A stretch of DNA of 64,000 bases from Pseudomonas sp. EpS/L25 (GTDB taxonomy: Bacteria > Pseudomonadota > Gammaproteobacteria > Pseudomonadales > Pseudomonadaceae). Shown here in pieces: positions 26,030-34,631 of the stretch. Below the pieces are notes generated by a model. It saw only the letters and a list, made by a program, of their open reading frames with translations, had not been told where the DNA came from and ran no database searches. The DNA is taken from positions 529,058 through 593,057 of the forward strand of contig NZ_LNUP01000015.1 in NCBI RefSeq assembly GCF_001512295.1, given 5' to 3'. Numbering within the stretch: position 1 is the first letter of the stretch; each line of letters starts with the position of its first letter. The translations under genes and the position numbers were made by a program.

Positions 26030-27403
26030 GTGCCCGCATCCTTCGCCTCCCTGCCGCTGGCCGACGCCATGCAGGCCAATCTGGCCGACCTCGGCTACCT
26101 GAGCATGACGCCCATCCAGGCGGCCAGCCTGCCCATCATCCTCAAGGGCCAGGACCTCATCGCCCAGGCCAAGACCGGTTCGGGCAAGACGGCCGCCTTC
26201 GGCATCGGCCTGTTGACCGGTCTCAATCCGCGCTACTTCGGCTGCCAGGCGCTGGTACTGTGCCCGACCCGCGAGCTGGCCGACCAGGTCGCTCGCGAAC
26301 TGCGCCGCCTGGCGCGGGCCACGGCCAATCTCAAGATCCTGACCCTCTGCGGCGGCATGCCGCTGGGGCCGCAGATCGCCTCCCTGGAGCATGGCGCCCA
26401 GGTGATCGTCGGCACCCCGGGCCGGGTGCAGGAGCACCTGCGCAAGGGCACCCTGGTGCTGGACGGGCTCAACGTGGCCGTGCTCGACGAAGCCGACCGC
26501 ATGCTCGACATGGGCTTCATCGAGGCCATCGCCGACATCCTGCGGCAGACCCCGGCGCGGCGGCAGACGCTACTGTTCTCCGCCACCTATCCGGAGGGCA
26601 TCGAGCGGCTGGCCCAGGACTATCTACGCTCGCCCCTGCGCATCAGCGTCGAGAGCCAGCACAGCGAGACCCAGATCCGCCAGCGCTTCTACGAGATCGC
26701 CGCCCAGGATCGCCTGGCTGCCGTGGTGCGGTTGCTGCGGCATCATCGTCCGGCCAGCGCCGTGGCCTTCTGCCAGACTCGCCAGCAGTGCCAGGAGGTG
26801 GTCGAGGCGCTGCACGCCCAGCGCATCTCCGCCGCCGCCCTGCATGGCGACCTGGAGCAGCGTGAGCGTGACCAGGTGCTGGCGATGTTCGCCAATCGCA
26901 GCCTCTGCGTGCTGGTGGCCACCGACGTGGCCGCCCGCGGCATCGACGTGGCCGGCCTGGAAGCCGTGATCAACGTGGAGCTGTCCCGCGATCCGGCGGT
27001 GCACGTGCACCGCATCGGCCGTAGCGGCCGGGCCGGCGAGCAGGGCCTGGCGCTGTCGCTGGTGGCGCCGGCCGAGGCCAGCCGCGCCCAGGCCATCGAG
27101 GCCCAGCAGGGCAGCCCGCTGGACTGGCAACCCCTCGGTGCCTTGCGCGATACCCCGGAGCCGCTGGTGCCGGTCATGCACACCCTGGCCCTGGCGGCGG
27201 GCAAGAAGGACAAGCTGCGTCCCGGCGATATCCTCGGCGCCCTGACCGGCGATGCCGGCCTGCCCGGCGCCAAGATCGGCAAGATCACCCTGTTCGACCA
27301 CCAGGCCTTCGTCGCCGTGGAAAGAGACATCGCGCGCCAGGCGCTGCAGCGCCTGGCCGAGGGCAAGATCAAGGGCCGGTCGATCAAGGTGCGGATGTTG
27401 TAG
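26030..27403 (+). CDS. dbpA: ATP-dependent RNA helicase DbpA
   Basis: A 457-residue DEAD-box helicase from a GTG start with AGGA upstream. Q motif MTPIQAASLPIIL, Walker A AKTGSGKT, PTRELADQ, DEAD (VLDEADRMLDMGF), SAT, ARGIDV and HRIGRSGR are all present. The C-terminal 75 residues (KLRPGDILGALTGDAG...KIGKITLFDHQAFVAVE) form the DbpA RNA-binding domain that recognises hairpin 92 of 23S rRNA, so it acts in large-subunit ribosome assembly. Full length. Confidence 0.93.
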   Translation: MPASFASLPLADAMQANLADLGYLSMTPIQAASLPIILKGQDLIAQAKTGSGKTAAFGIGLLTGLNPRYFGCQALVLCPTRELADQVARELRRLARATANLKILTLCGGMPLGPQIASLEHGAQVIVGTPGRVQEHLRKGTLVLDGLNVAVLDEADRMLDMGFIEAIADILRQTPARRQTLLFSATYPEGIERLAQDYLRSPLRISVESQHSETQIRQRFYEIAAQDRLAAVVRLLRHHRPASAVAFCQTRQQCQEVVEALHAQRISAAALHGDLEQRERDQVLAMFANRSLCVLVATDVAARGIDVAGLEAVINVELSRDPAVHVHRIGRSGRAGEQGLALSLVAPAEASRAQAIEAQQGSPLDWQPLGALRDTPEPLVPVMHTLALAAGKKDKLRPGDILGALTGDAGLPGAKIGKITLFDHQAFVAVERDIARQALQRLAEGKIKGRSIKVRML

Positions 27404-27462
27404 GGCGGATTTGGCTGCGGCCAGTATGGCCCTGGCGGCCCACTCCTAACGGTCTTTGCCTT

Positions 27463-27726
27463 ATCGCGGCCACGGCGGTCCGCCGATGCGACCGCTCCTA
27501 CGGATGGGTTTGCTACCGGTAGGTGCGGTCGTATCGGCGCACCGCCATGGTCGCGATCAGAGCCGTAGCGTGGAAAACGGCGCAGCCTTTTCCACGGGGA
27601 CTTCGTCGCGAGGCGCGCCCTCACCCCAGCCCTCTCCCAGGGGGGAGAGGGGGCTGTCCGAGCAGGTGTCCGACTCCTGGGCATCCGTAAGAGCGGTCGT
27701 ATCGGCGGACCGCCATGGCCGCGATC
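27463..27726. repeat. Composite repeat block (REPIN, hairpin, CT-rich, REP)
   Basis: In order: a diverged REPIN (27463-27559), a GTAGC-led GTGGAAAA...TTTTCCAC hairpin (27570-27595), the CCCTCACCCCAGCCCTCTCC element (about 27615-27655) and a lone REP unit (27686-27726). All four types occur elsewhere in the window, and the hairpin and CT-rich elements are in the same relative order as in the tandem unit at 889-1258. It fills the gap between dbpA and the MpaB-like gene. Confidence 0.8.
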
Positions 27727-27736
27727 ACTGCGAAGG

Positions 27737-28609
27737 CTACCCCTCGATCCCCATCCGCCGCCGGGCTCGGTGCGACGAGCCGTTGCGCACCGCCCAGCGC
27801 AACACCGGGGCGGTCGCGCCGATGCCGGTACGAATCAGCCGTCGTTGCAGCGGCCCCTGGTGGAAGCCCAGTTCCGCGCTGGCCCAGTCGGGCAGCAGGT
27901 CGATGCCGGCCTGCATCATCAGTTTGCCGAACGGCTTGGCCAGGACGCTCGGCGCGGGTGCCTGCAACAGTACCCGACAGACCTCGCGGCTGCGCTCGTC
28001 GCACATCAATTCGGGGCGTATCCGCTGATAGTAGGCGGCGATCTCCGCTCGTGAGCGCGGGACGTCGGTCGCGCCCAGACGCTCGGCCACCAGGGCGATC
28101 TCGGCGTAGTAGCGATCCTGCTCCGCGCCCGGCAGCCCGGGATCGAAGTAGCGCAGATAGGCGGCAAGGAAATGGCTGACCTCGGCCACGTGCACCCAGG
28201 TCAGCAGGGCGGGATCTTCGGCGCGGTAGGGACGGCCGTCGGCGGCCTGGCCTTGGATGTGGCGGTGGATCGCCTTGACCCGCTCGATCAGCCGCTCGGC
28301 GTCGGCCTGGCTGCCGAAGGTGGTGGCGGCGATGAATTGTCCGGTGCGGCGCAGGCGGCCGAGCATGTCCTCGCGAAACTGGGAGTAATCCCAGACACCG
28401 GCCAGGGCCAACGGATGCAGGGTCTGCATGAGCAAGGCGGCGATGCCGCCGATCAGCATGCAGGTGAAGTCGCTGTGCACCCGCCAGGGGACGCTGCGCG
28501 GGCCGAACAGCCCGGGATCGCCGGGCGGCTGCTCGTAGTCGACCTCACCGAGGGACAGCCCGGTGAGGCTCATTACCTGCCGTTCGATACGGGCGCGGAC
28601 GAACTCCAT
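27737..28609 (-). CDS. MpaB/DUF2236-family oxygenase-like protein
   Basis: A 290-residue member of the DUF2236 (oxygenase MpaB, latex-clearing) family. The helical bundle contains VHSDFTCMLIGGIAALLMQTLHPLALAG, and HVAEVSHFLAAY carries histidines of the kind used for haem or metal binding. Relatives of fungal MpaB and rubber oxygenase cleave isoprenoid chains, but many bacterial members are uncharacterised. It starts three bases after the Nudix stop, so the two genes form an operon. Confidence 0.8.
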   Translation of the reverse strand: MEFVRARIERQVMSLTGLSLGEVDYEQPPGDPGLFGPRSVPWRVHSDFTCMLIGGIAALLMQTLHPLALAGVWDYSQFREDMLGRLRRTGQFIAATTFGSQADAERLIERVKAIHRHIQGQAADGRPYRAEDPALLTWVHVAEVSHFLAAYLRYFDPGLPGAEQDRYYAEIALVAERLGATDVPRSRAEIAAYYQRIRPELMCDERSREVCRVLLQAPAPSVLAKPFGKLMMQAGIDLLPDWASAELGFHQGPLQRRLIRTGIGATAPVLRWAVRNGSSHRARRRMGIEG

Positions 28610-28612
28610 GGC

Positions 28613-29200
28613 TTAGCGCGGCAACAGGTAGAGGGCGGCGTACTGCAGCAGCATGATGGTCTTGCCATCCACCAGCCGGCCATCCCGCGCCATGACCAGG
28701 GCCTCGTCGAAGGGCAGCTCCAGCAATTCGATATCCTCGCCTTCCTCGTGCACGCCACCGCCGTCGGTGATGCGCTGGTCGGCGCGGTACTCACCAGCGA
28801 AGAAATACAGCAGCTCGGTCACCGAGCCGGGGCTCATGAAGGCGTCGAACAGGTGCTGGACGTTGTCCAGGCGGTAGCCGGTCTCTTCCTCCACCTCGGC
28901 CTTGATGCGGGCCTCGGGCGCCGCTTCATCCAGCAGACCCGCAGGAGTCTCCACCAGCAGGCCATCGTCCAGGCCGTTGCCCAAAGTGGGCAGGCGGAAC
29001 TGGCGGATCAGTAGCACGGTGCGCCGCTCGCGGTCGTAGAGCAGGATGGTGGCACCGTTGCCGCGGTCGTAGGTCTCCCGGGTCTGGCGTTGCCAGGTGC
29101 CGTCGCGGCGCAGGTAGTCGAAGGTGGTCTTCTTCAGCAGGCCCCAGTCGTCGGCCAGGGTCTCGACCTGCTGGATACGGATGCGGGAAGTGTCGGACAT
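28613..29200 (-). CDS. Nudix hydrolase, GDP-mannose pyrophosphatase (NudK)-like
   Basis: A 195-residue Nudix enzyme. The Nudix helix follows AGLLDEAAPEARIKAEVEEE with TGY after it; the catalytic glutamates AEVEEETG are present. The surrounding GNGATILLYDRERRTVLLIRQFRLPT and MSPGSVTELLYFFAGEY match NudK-type GDP-mannose or ADP-ribose pyrophosphatases, which hydrolyse the diphosphate of nucleotide sugars. The ATG at 29200 is chosen over an upstream in-frame ATG because relatives begin there. Cytoplasmic. Confidence 0.82.
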   Translation of the reverse strand: MSDTSRIRIQQVETLADDWGLLKKTTFDYLRRDGTWQRQTRETYDRGNGATILLYDRERRTVLLIRQFRLPTLGNGLDDGLLVETPAGLLDEAAPEARIKAEVEEETGYRLDNVQHLFDAFMSPGSVTELLYFFAGEYRADQRITDGGGVHEEGEDIELLELPFDEALVMARDGRLVDGKTIMLLQYAALYLLPR

Positions 29201-29316
29201 GGGACTCGTCTTGGCGGGAAGCGTGGCAGCACGGTAGCAGAAGTCGTGCTGCCTTGAATCGTCCGTCACCGCGTGGATTCCGCCCGGTCGCCAGGGCAGA
29301 ACTCCGAGCTACGCCG

Positions 29317-29961
29317 TCAGAACCAGCGGTCGTTCTTTTTCCGGCGGGTCATGGAGGGCAGGATGAGACCGGCCAGCAGGCCCGCACCGGCGATGCTGCC
29401 GCCGTAGACCATGTATTGCATCAGCGCCTGCTTGTTCTCGTTGCCGAGCTTGGCCTGGGTGCTGCGCAGTTCTGACTGGGCCTGGGTCAGCTGGGCGTCC
29501 AGCTCCTTGCGGCGGCTTTCCAGTTCGTCGATCTGCTGCTTGCGCGAGTCCAGGGTCTCCTGCATGCCCTGGACGCGATTCTTCCAGCTGTCGTCGATGG
29601 TCTTGAGCTGGCCACTCAGTTCGGCCACCTGCTGCTCCAGCTGCGGCAGGCGCTCGGCCTGGCCGGGTTTGGCCTGCAGGTCGCTGCTGGGAATCCAGAC
29701 GGTGCCGCCGCCTTCGCCACGGACCTGGCTGTAGTCGCCCTGGGTGCTGATCAGCTCGACCTTCTGCCCGGACTTGAGGGTACCGACGATGCGATAACCA
29801 TCGGTGGGCCCACTGCGGACATAGGTGGTCAGGCTGTCGCTGACCCAGCGGGCGTTGCTCTCCTGGGCGACGGCGGTGCCGGCGAAGGAGACGAGGGAGG
29901 CGGCCAGGCACAGGCCGAGACGCGGGAGGCGGGACAGCAGGCGAGATAGGGACATGGGCAT
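29317..29961 (-). CDS. ygiM: SH3-domain membrane protein (YgiM family)
   Basis: A 214-residue protein: signal peptide (about residues 1-31, ending AVAQES), a bacterial SH3 domain (RWVSDSLTTYVRSGPTDGYR to VWIPSSDL), a coiled coil (about 95-175) and a C-terminal membrane helix (YMVYGGSIAGAGLLAGLILP) with a basic tail RRKKN. This is the TIGR04211/YgiM layout of a periplasmic envelope protein. Two close ATGs (29961, 29955) are possible. Single gene; the role is unknown. Confidence 0.82.
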   Translation of the reverse strand: MPMSLSRLLSRLPRLGLCLAASLVSFAGTAVAQESNARWVSDSLTTYVRSGPTDGYRIVGTLKSGQKVELISTQGDYSQVRGEGGGTVWIPSSDLQAKPGQAERLPQLEQQVAELSGQLKTIDDSWKNRVQGMQETLDSRKQQIDELESRRKELDAQLTQAQSELRSTQAKLGNENKQALMQYMVYGGSIAGAGLLAGLILPSMTRRKKNDRWF

Positions 29962-30166
29962 GATGGGATCTGTATGAATAAGCTGAAGAGATGAAGGCCG
30001 TGGTGGGCCAGGCCGCATTATTGTGGGCAGTACCCTAACAAGCTGGCGCGATCAATCCGCCACCCCGGCCCGCTTGCTGTTCGAGACGGTGAAACAGTTC
30101 AAGCTTTGGCGGCGGAAATCGACGGCCAGTGTCATCTTGCCGCCATATGGAGTGGCTCGCCGGATT

Positions 30167-30340
30167 CAGAGCCTGTTCAAGTCTCGCGAGCAAGAGTCAA
30201 ACAAGGCCTAGGCGGCCCCACGAAAAGGCCTGAGGAAGCGGATCGGTCTCGCGCTCGAGTTTACGAGGGGTAAATGAGCATTCCGAAGGGCTTTTCAACG
30301 CGTTTGGCCAACGTGCAGCAGACGTTGAACAGGCTCTCAG
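30167..30340. mobile_element. Palindromic MITE-like element, family 2, reversed copy
   Basis: Ends CAGAGCCTGTTCAAGTCT (30167-30184) and AGACGTTGAACAGGCTCTCA (30320-30339) are inverted repeats. The inside, read in reverse, matches 46082-46274, including AATGCTCATTTACC and CGATCCGCTTCCTCAG. Its right end provides the TGA stop of the small membrane-protein gene at 30337. The rest of the gap 29962-30166 holds no feature I can support. Confidence 0.8.
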
Positions 30341-30549
30341 AGCCGGCCGAGCAGATCCAGGCCCAGCGCGGCCAGCATCCCCAGCGCCGCGCAGCCGAAG
30401 GCCAGCGCCTTGCCCCACCAGCGCTTCCAGGCCACGGCGCCGACGACCATGCCCAGGCCGCAGAGCAGCAAGCCGGATTTGAGATAGAAGTCGGACCAGG
30501 CGAGCAGCTGGTCGATGAAGTCGAAGAGTTCGTGGAATTCCTGCGGCAT
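30337..30549 (-). CDS. Small two-TM membrane protein
   Basis: A 70-residue protein with an amphipathic start (FHELFDFIDQLLAWSDFY) and two membrane helices (SGLLLCGLGMVVGAVAW and ALAFGCAALGMLAALGLDLL). AGGAGG precedes the ATG at an ideal distance. The stop codon lies within the terminal repeat of the element at 30167-30340. It is 22 bases downstream of the CDP-diglyceride hydrolase in reverse orientation order, meaning that gene ends at 30572 before this start at 30549, so the two are likely co-transcribed. Function unknown. Confidence 0.7.
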   Translation of the reverse strand: MPQEFHELFDFIDQLLAWSDFYLKSGLLLCGLGMVVGAVAWKRWWGKALAFGCAALGMLAALGLDLLGRL

Positions 30550-30571
30550 GGAGCCTCCTGGCGCGCTGGCG

Positions 30572-31309
30572 CTATTGAGTCGCCAGGGGGCTGGTCGTTC
30601 CCTGGCAGTCCGCGGCCAGCAACCCTTCCGCCGAACCGTAGTCATCGGGCTGGCTACCGGCGCGGCCGGCCAGTAGCAGGAATTCGCGGCTGGCGGTGCG
30701 GCCCGGCAAGGCGACCAGGGCCAGTGACAGGCGTGGATCGGGCAGCGGATAGGGCGGTTGCGCGGCCAGGTCGTGGAAGAAGTCCGGTGCCAGCAACTGG
30801 GCTTCGCTCAGGCGTTTGGCCTGGTAGTGGCCGTCGGCCAGGGCCACGGGCAGCGGTCGCCACTGGTCATCCAGTCCCGGCGCCAGCTGCCATAGCTGTT
30901 GGCGGAGGCCGGGCCGGACGCAGGCGAGATGCACGTGCAGCTGATCCTGGCTGCGTCCGCTGGGGGCATTGAGGGCGAGACCGATCCAGGCATCCGGCAC
31001 CGGCACCGGGCCCCAGGCGCTCAGGTACCAGCGTTGGCGCCAGGCGAGGGCGAACCAGTTGGGTTGACCCTCCTGCCACAACGCCGGGCTTTCCAGCCCG
31101 CGCAGCGGACGCAGCGGCACCAGGATGAAATGCTGACGCTCGCCAGGCGCGCGCAGCACGGCATAGCCCGGGTCGGCGACCACCGCGCGGCACGGGGTGG
31201 CGAAGCCGGTGAGCCGGGCGTTGGGCGCACACAGTCCGACCGTGACCTGGCGCAGCAGCTCCCGGCTGGAGCAGCCCGTCAGCGTCATGGCCAGCACCAG
31301 CAGCGCCAT
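30572..31309 (-). CDS. cdh: CDP-diacylglycerol pyrophosphatase (lipoprotein form)
   Basis: A 245-residue member of the Cdh family, HIT-fold enzymes that cleave CDP-diacylglycerol to phosphatidate and CMP. The HIT-type motif SQDQLHVHLACVRP corresponds to QNHFHIHISCIRP of E. coli Cdh; GYAVLRAP and WFALAWRQRWYLS also align. From the ATG at 31309 the N-terminus is a lipoprotein signal with lipobox LTGC, rather than the membrane anchor of E. coli. A longer in-frame start at 31414 exists but would bury this signal, so I reject it. Acts at the inner membrane, periplasmic side. Confidence 0.82.
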   Translation of the reverse strand: MALLVLAMTLTGCSSRELLRQVTVGLCAPNARLTGFATPCRAVVADPGYAVLRAPGERQHFILVPLRPLRGLESPALWQEGQPNWFALAWRQRWYLSAWGPVPVPDAWIGLALNAPSGRSQDQLHVHLACVRPGLRQQLWQLAPGLDDQWRPLPVALADGHYQAKRLSEAQLLAPDFFHDLAAQPPYPLPDPRLSLALVALPGRTASREFLLLAGRAGSQPDDYGSAEGLLAADCQGTTSPLATQ

Positions 31310-31406
31310 CCCCAGGCGCCACGACCAGCGGATACTGGACGGCGTCGAACATCTGCGCGAAGGTCGCTTCCAATGGCTATCGGGGCCACACACGGGAGAC
31401 TCAGCC

Positions 31407-31673
31407 ATGGCCAATGGGTGGGCCGGAGACGGCGCGGTTCAGGAACAGATCGACAGCACGGTGGACGATGCGGTGCAGCGCGCCCGCAGCCGTCTGCCTC
31501 GAGGTGCGAGCCTCAGCCACTGCGAGGAATGCGGCGACGCCATTCCCGCGGCCCGTCGCCAGGCGGTGCCGGGGGTACGCCTGTGCATCCGCTGCCAGAC
31601 GGAGCAGGATGCCGAGAACCAGCGCGCCGGCGGCTACAACCGGCGCGGGAGCAAGGACAGTCAGTTGCGCTAG
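31407..31673 (+). CDS. DksA/TraR-type C4 zinc finger protein (YbiI-like)
   Basis: An 88-residue protein with one C4 zinc finger: CEECG...RLCIRC (about residues 39-63), preceded by ARSRLPRGASLSH as in TraR/YbiI small DksA-like proteins. These sit in the RNA polymerase secondary channel or are of unknown role; the acidic coiled-coil tip of DksA is missing. GGGAG lies upstream of the ATG. Divergent from cdh. Confidence 0.85.
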   Translation: MANGWAGDGAVQEQIDSTVDDAVQRARSRLPRGASLSHCEECGDAIPAARRQAVPGVRLCIRCQTEQDAENQRAGGYNRRGSKDSQLR

Positions 31674-31750
31674 CGCTGGTCCCGCTATCGGTCGCGCGGA
31701 GGCGGGATTCTGCTCCGGATGCTCCGGATGCTCCCGATCGCCAGTGGGCA

Positions 31751-32455
31751 TCAGGGCGCTGCCGGGATCTGCAGACCGCGCTGCACCGCCGGGCGGGCAA
31801 GGAAGGCGTCCAGGGTGCGGCGCACCTCGCGGAAGTCCTGGAAGCCGACCAGGTCATCTACCTGGTAAACCTCCACCAGCGCGCGAATCCAGGGGAAGGT
31901 GGCGATGTCGACGATGCCGTAGTCGTCGCCAAGGATCCAGGTGCGACCTTGCAGCTGATGGTCCAGGACGCCCAGCAGGCGCCGGGCTTCCGTCACGTAA
32001 CGGTCGCGGGGCCGCTGGTCCTCGATCTCCTTGCCAGCGAATTTGGTGAAGAAGCCGAGCTGGCCGAACATGGGGCCGATGCCGCCCATCTGGAACATCA
32101 GCCATTGGATGGCGTGGTAGCGCTGGGCTGGGTCCGTGGGCAGGAAGCGGCCGGTCTTTTCCGCGAGATAGAGCAGGATGGCGCCGGACTCGAACAGCCC
32201 CAGTGGCTCACCGGTGGGACCTTCGGGATCGAGAATGGCGGGAATCTTGTTGTTGGGGCTCAGCGAGAGGAATTCCGGACTGTGCTGATCGTCCTGGCCG
32301 AAGTCGACGCGATGCACCTCGTAGGGCAGGCCGAGTTCTTCCAGCAGGATGGCGACCTTGACGCCATTGGGTGTGGGCAGCGAATAGAGTTGCAGGCGCT
32401 CGGGATGCTGGGCGGGCCAGCGCTGAGTGATGGGAAAGCGGGAGAGCGCGGTCAT
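31751..32455 (-). CDS. Glutathione S-transferase, YfcG/YghU type
   Basis: A 234-residue GST. The block SLPTPNGVKVAILLEELGLPYEVHRVDFG followed by LSPNNKIPAILD and ESGAILLYLAEKTGRFLP is typical of Nu-class GSTs (YfcG, YghU), which reduce disulphides with two glutathiones. GMGGIGPMFGQLGFF-type sequence (here QMGGIGPMFGQLGFFTKF) starts the helical domain. GAGGAG lies before the ATG at 32455. Cytoplasmic redox or detoxification enzyme. Confidence 0.88.
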   Translation of the reverse strand: MTALSRFPITQRWPAQHPERLQLYSLPTPNGVKVAILLEELGLPYEVHRVDFGQDDQHSPEFLSLSPNNKIPAILDPEGPTGEPLGLFESGAILLYLAEKTGRFLPTDPAQRYHAIQWLMFQMGGIGPMFGQLGFFTKFAGKEIEDQRPRDRYVTEARRLLGVLDHQLQGRTWILGDDYGIVDIATFPWIRALVEVYQVDDLVGFQDFREVRRTLDAFLARPAVQRGLQIPAAP

Positions 32456-32597
32456 GATGGACTCCTCGAACAGGACGATTCCAGATGAGACCTGCGCGCT
32501 CGGGGCGGGTTGCGCAGGCTCACCGAAGCGGAACTTAGCGCGATGACCACCTCTCCATCTGACTAGTACGCCTTCAGCTCCGCACCGAGGACTCCCG

Positions 32598-33347
32598 ATG
32601 CTCCCCCACAGCCAACAGGGCAGCGGTTCGCCCACCTTCGTGCTCATGCACTTCCTTGGCGGCTCCCACCGTACCTGGTTTCCTACCGTGCCCTACCTGG
32701 ATGGCGAGCACCGTTGCGTGGCGCTGAATACCCCGGGGTTCGGCGATGCAGCCGATGTCCAGGGCTACAGCGTGGCCGAGATGGCCGATCGGGTGGATGC
32801 CAGCATCCGCGCCCTGGGTCTGGAACGTTGCATCCTGGTCGGCCATTCGATGACCGGCAAGGTCGCCGTGGTGCTGGCGGCGCGACGGCCGGAGTACCTG
32901 GTCGGGCTGATCCTGGTGGCGCCGTCGCCGCCCGGGCCGCAACCCATGAGCGAGGCCGATCGCGACGCCCAGCGCGCCTACGACAAGAGCCGGGCGGAGG
33001 CCGAGGCCTTCGTCGACGAATCCAGCGCTCATCGCCTGCCGGATGCCATCCGTGAGGTGGTGATCGCCGATGCCCAGCGGCTGAATCTCGCTGCCTGGCG
33101 CGCCTGGGTCGATCACGGCAGTCGCGAGGACTGGAGCGACCGGATCGAGACCCTGGATTATCCGGTGCTGCTGGTCTGCGGCGCCGATGATCAGCAGGTA
33201 CCGGGTCCGGACGAGCAGCGCCGTACCACCCTGGCCGCCTTCCCCAACAGCCGTCTAGAGGTCATCCCCGGCGCCGGCCACCTCATGCCGCTGCAGACGC
33301 CCCAGGCCCTGGCGCGGCTGATGCTCGATTTCGCCCGAGGCCGCTGA
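32598..33347 (+). CDS. Alpha/beta hydrolase
   Basis: A 249-residue alpha/beta-fold hydrolase with oxyanion-hole HFLGGS, nucleophile elbow GHSMTG (Ser about 85), acid in CGADDQQV and catalytic His in GAGHLMPL. All triad members are present, so it should be an active esterase or lactonase of unknown substrate. GAGGA lies before the ATG. The next gene starts three bases after its stop, so they are an operon. Confidence 0.88.
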   Translation: MLPHSQQGSGSPTFVLMHFLGGSHRTWFPTVPYLDGEHRCVALNTPGFGDAADVQGYSVAEMADRVDASIRALGLERCILVGHSMTGKVAVVLAARRPEYLVGLILVAPSPPGPQPMSEADRDAQRAYDKSRAEAEAFVDESSAHRLPDAIREVVIADAQRLNLAAWRAWVDHGSREDWSDRIETLDYPVLLVCGADDQQVPGPDEQRRTTLAAFPNSRLEVIPGAGHLMPLQTPQALARLMLDFARGR

Positions 33348-33350
33348 CCG

Positions 33351-34397
33351 GTGGATTCGCTGACCCAGGCCGTGCTCGGTGCTACCCTCCAGACCGCCTT
33401 GCTCGGCCGCTGGCAGGGTCGTCGCGCCATCCTCTACGGCGCCGCCCTGGCCACCCTGCCCGATCTCGACGTGGTCATCGACTATGGCGATGCGGTCAGC
33501 GAGATGACCTACCACCGCGGCTTCAGCCACTCGCTGTTCGTGCTGACCGGGTTGGCTCTGGCGCTGACCTGGCTCTGCGGACGTTGGCGCGATCCGGGCT
33601 ACAGTCGACGACGACTGTTCCTGACGCTCTGGCTGGTGCTCATCACCCATCCCTTGCTGGATGCCTTCACCACCTACGGCACCCAACTGTTCTGGCCCAT
33701 GCCGACCACCCCGGTGGCCTGGTCCAGCATCTTCATCATCGATCCGCTCTATACCCTGCCCTTGTTACTGGCGGTACTCGCCGGGCTGGTAATGGGTCCG
33801 CAGGGCAGAAGCCCACGCCTGTCGGTGGTTGCCCTGGTGATCTCCACGGCCTACCTGGGCTGGACCCTGGTGGCCAAGCAAGTGGCCGAGCGCCAGGTAC
33901 GCGAGGTGCTGGCCGCCCAGGGACAGGCGGATGCCCGGCTATTCAGCGCGCCCCTGCCCTTCACCAGCCTGCTCTGGCGGGTGATGGTGGACGATGGACC
34001 GGAGCGCTACCGGGAGACCTGGGTCGGGCTGTTCGACGATCGTCCGCCACAACTGGTGCCCTTGCCGCGCGGTGGCGAACTGGCGCCGATCCTCGCCGAT
34101 GCACCGGCCGAGCGACGGCTGCGCTGGTTCACCGATGACTGGCTGCGCTACGACCGGCTGGGTGACGACCTGGTGGTGACCGACCTACGCCTGGGCGCCA
34201 CGGGCTATCACACCTTTCGCTTCGTGCTGGCTCAGCGCGACGCCACGGGCTGGCGACTGGTCGCCGAGCCTTCGCTCTGGCCCCGCGAGCGCGGCGGTCG
34301 CGAACAGCTGGCGGTGGTCTGGCGCAGGCTATGGCATCCCGAGCTGCCGGCACCGGTAGCCGACTGGGGCGCGCGGCTGTCACGCCTGCCAGACTGA
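33351..34397 (+). CDS. Membrane-bound metal-dependent hydrolase (YdjM/DUF457 family)
   Basis: A 348-residue integral membrane protein beginning at GTG. The N-terminal half holds the YdjM motifs DSLTQAVLGA, LPDLDVVIDY, YHRGFSHSLF and THPLLDAFTTYGTQLFWP, whose Asp and His residues form a probable metal site facing the membrane; a soluble C-terminal half follows. The E. coli relative YdjM is SOS-induced, but I see no LexA box before this operon. Its end overlaps the antisense DUF1127 gene by 166 bases. Confidence 0.85.
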   Translation: MDSLTQAVLGATLQTALLGRWQGRRAILYGAALATLPDLDVVIDYGDAVSEMTYHRGFSHSLFVLTGLALALTWLCGRWRDPGYSRRRLFLTLWLVLITHPLLDAFTTYGTQLFWPMPTTPVAWSSIFIIDPLYTLPLLLAVLAGLVMGPQGRSPRLSVVALVISTAYLGWTLVAKQVAERQVREVLAAQGQADARLFSAPLPFTSLLWRVMVDDGPERYRETWVGLFDDRPPQLVPLPRGGELAPILADAPAERRLRWFTDDWLRYDRLGDDLVVTDLRLGATGYHTFRFVLAQRDATGWRLVAEPSLWPRERGGREQLAVVWRRLWHPELPAPVADWGARLSRLPD

Positions 34398-34591
34398 CGC
34401 CAGGCATCGATCAGTATTCGCCACCAGGGACGTCGAGCCTCGTGCCAGGCCGTCATCCGATCCAGGCCGATATCGGCCAGTTCCTGCTCCGTGAGCTCCA
34501 GCAAGGGACGGCGGGTGGTCAGTTGGCGCCGGAACAACAGCCAGCAACCGGCGGCACGGGTTTGGTCATGAAGGCTAGCGGGTCTGGGCAT
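34232..34591 (-). CDS. DUF1127 protein with an unusual C-terminal extension
   Basis: A 119-residue frame. Residues 10-58 are a DUF1127 domain (LLFRRQLTTRRPLLELTEQE...DIGLDRMTAW), the small RNA-chaperone-like or regulatory fold. AGGAGAGA lies before the ATG at 34591. Relatives normally end just after the WW motif; here the frame continues for about 55 low-confidence, Ser/Arg-rich residues into the antisense of the hydrolase gene. Either the stop was lost by a small deletion or the tail is real. It is divergent from a MocR regulator, a common pairing in Pseudomonas. Confidence 0.65.
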   Translation of the reverse strand: MPRPASLHDQTRAAGCWLLFRRQLTTRRPLLELTEQELADIGLDRMTAWHEARRPWWRILIDAWRQSGRRDSRAPQSATGAGSSGCHSLRQTTASCSRPPRSRGQSEGSATSRQPVASR

Positions 34592-34631
34592 GGCGTCTCT
34601 CCTGTCTATCTCCATGCTCCGCCGCCGGACG

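Noticed and set aside
28613-29200. Nudix box that departs from the classical consensus as evidence for an inactive enzyme
   Set aside because: As I recall, the NudK subfamily itself departs from the classical pattern in the same places, and the catalytic glutamates remain.
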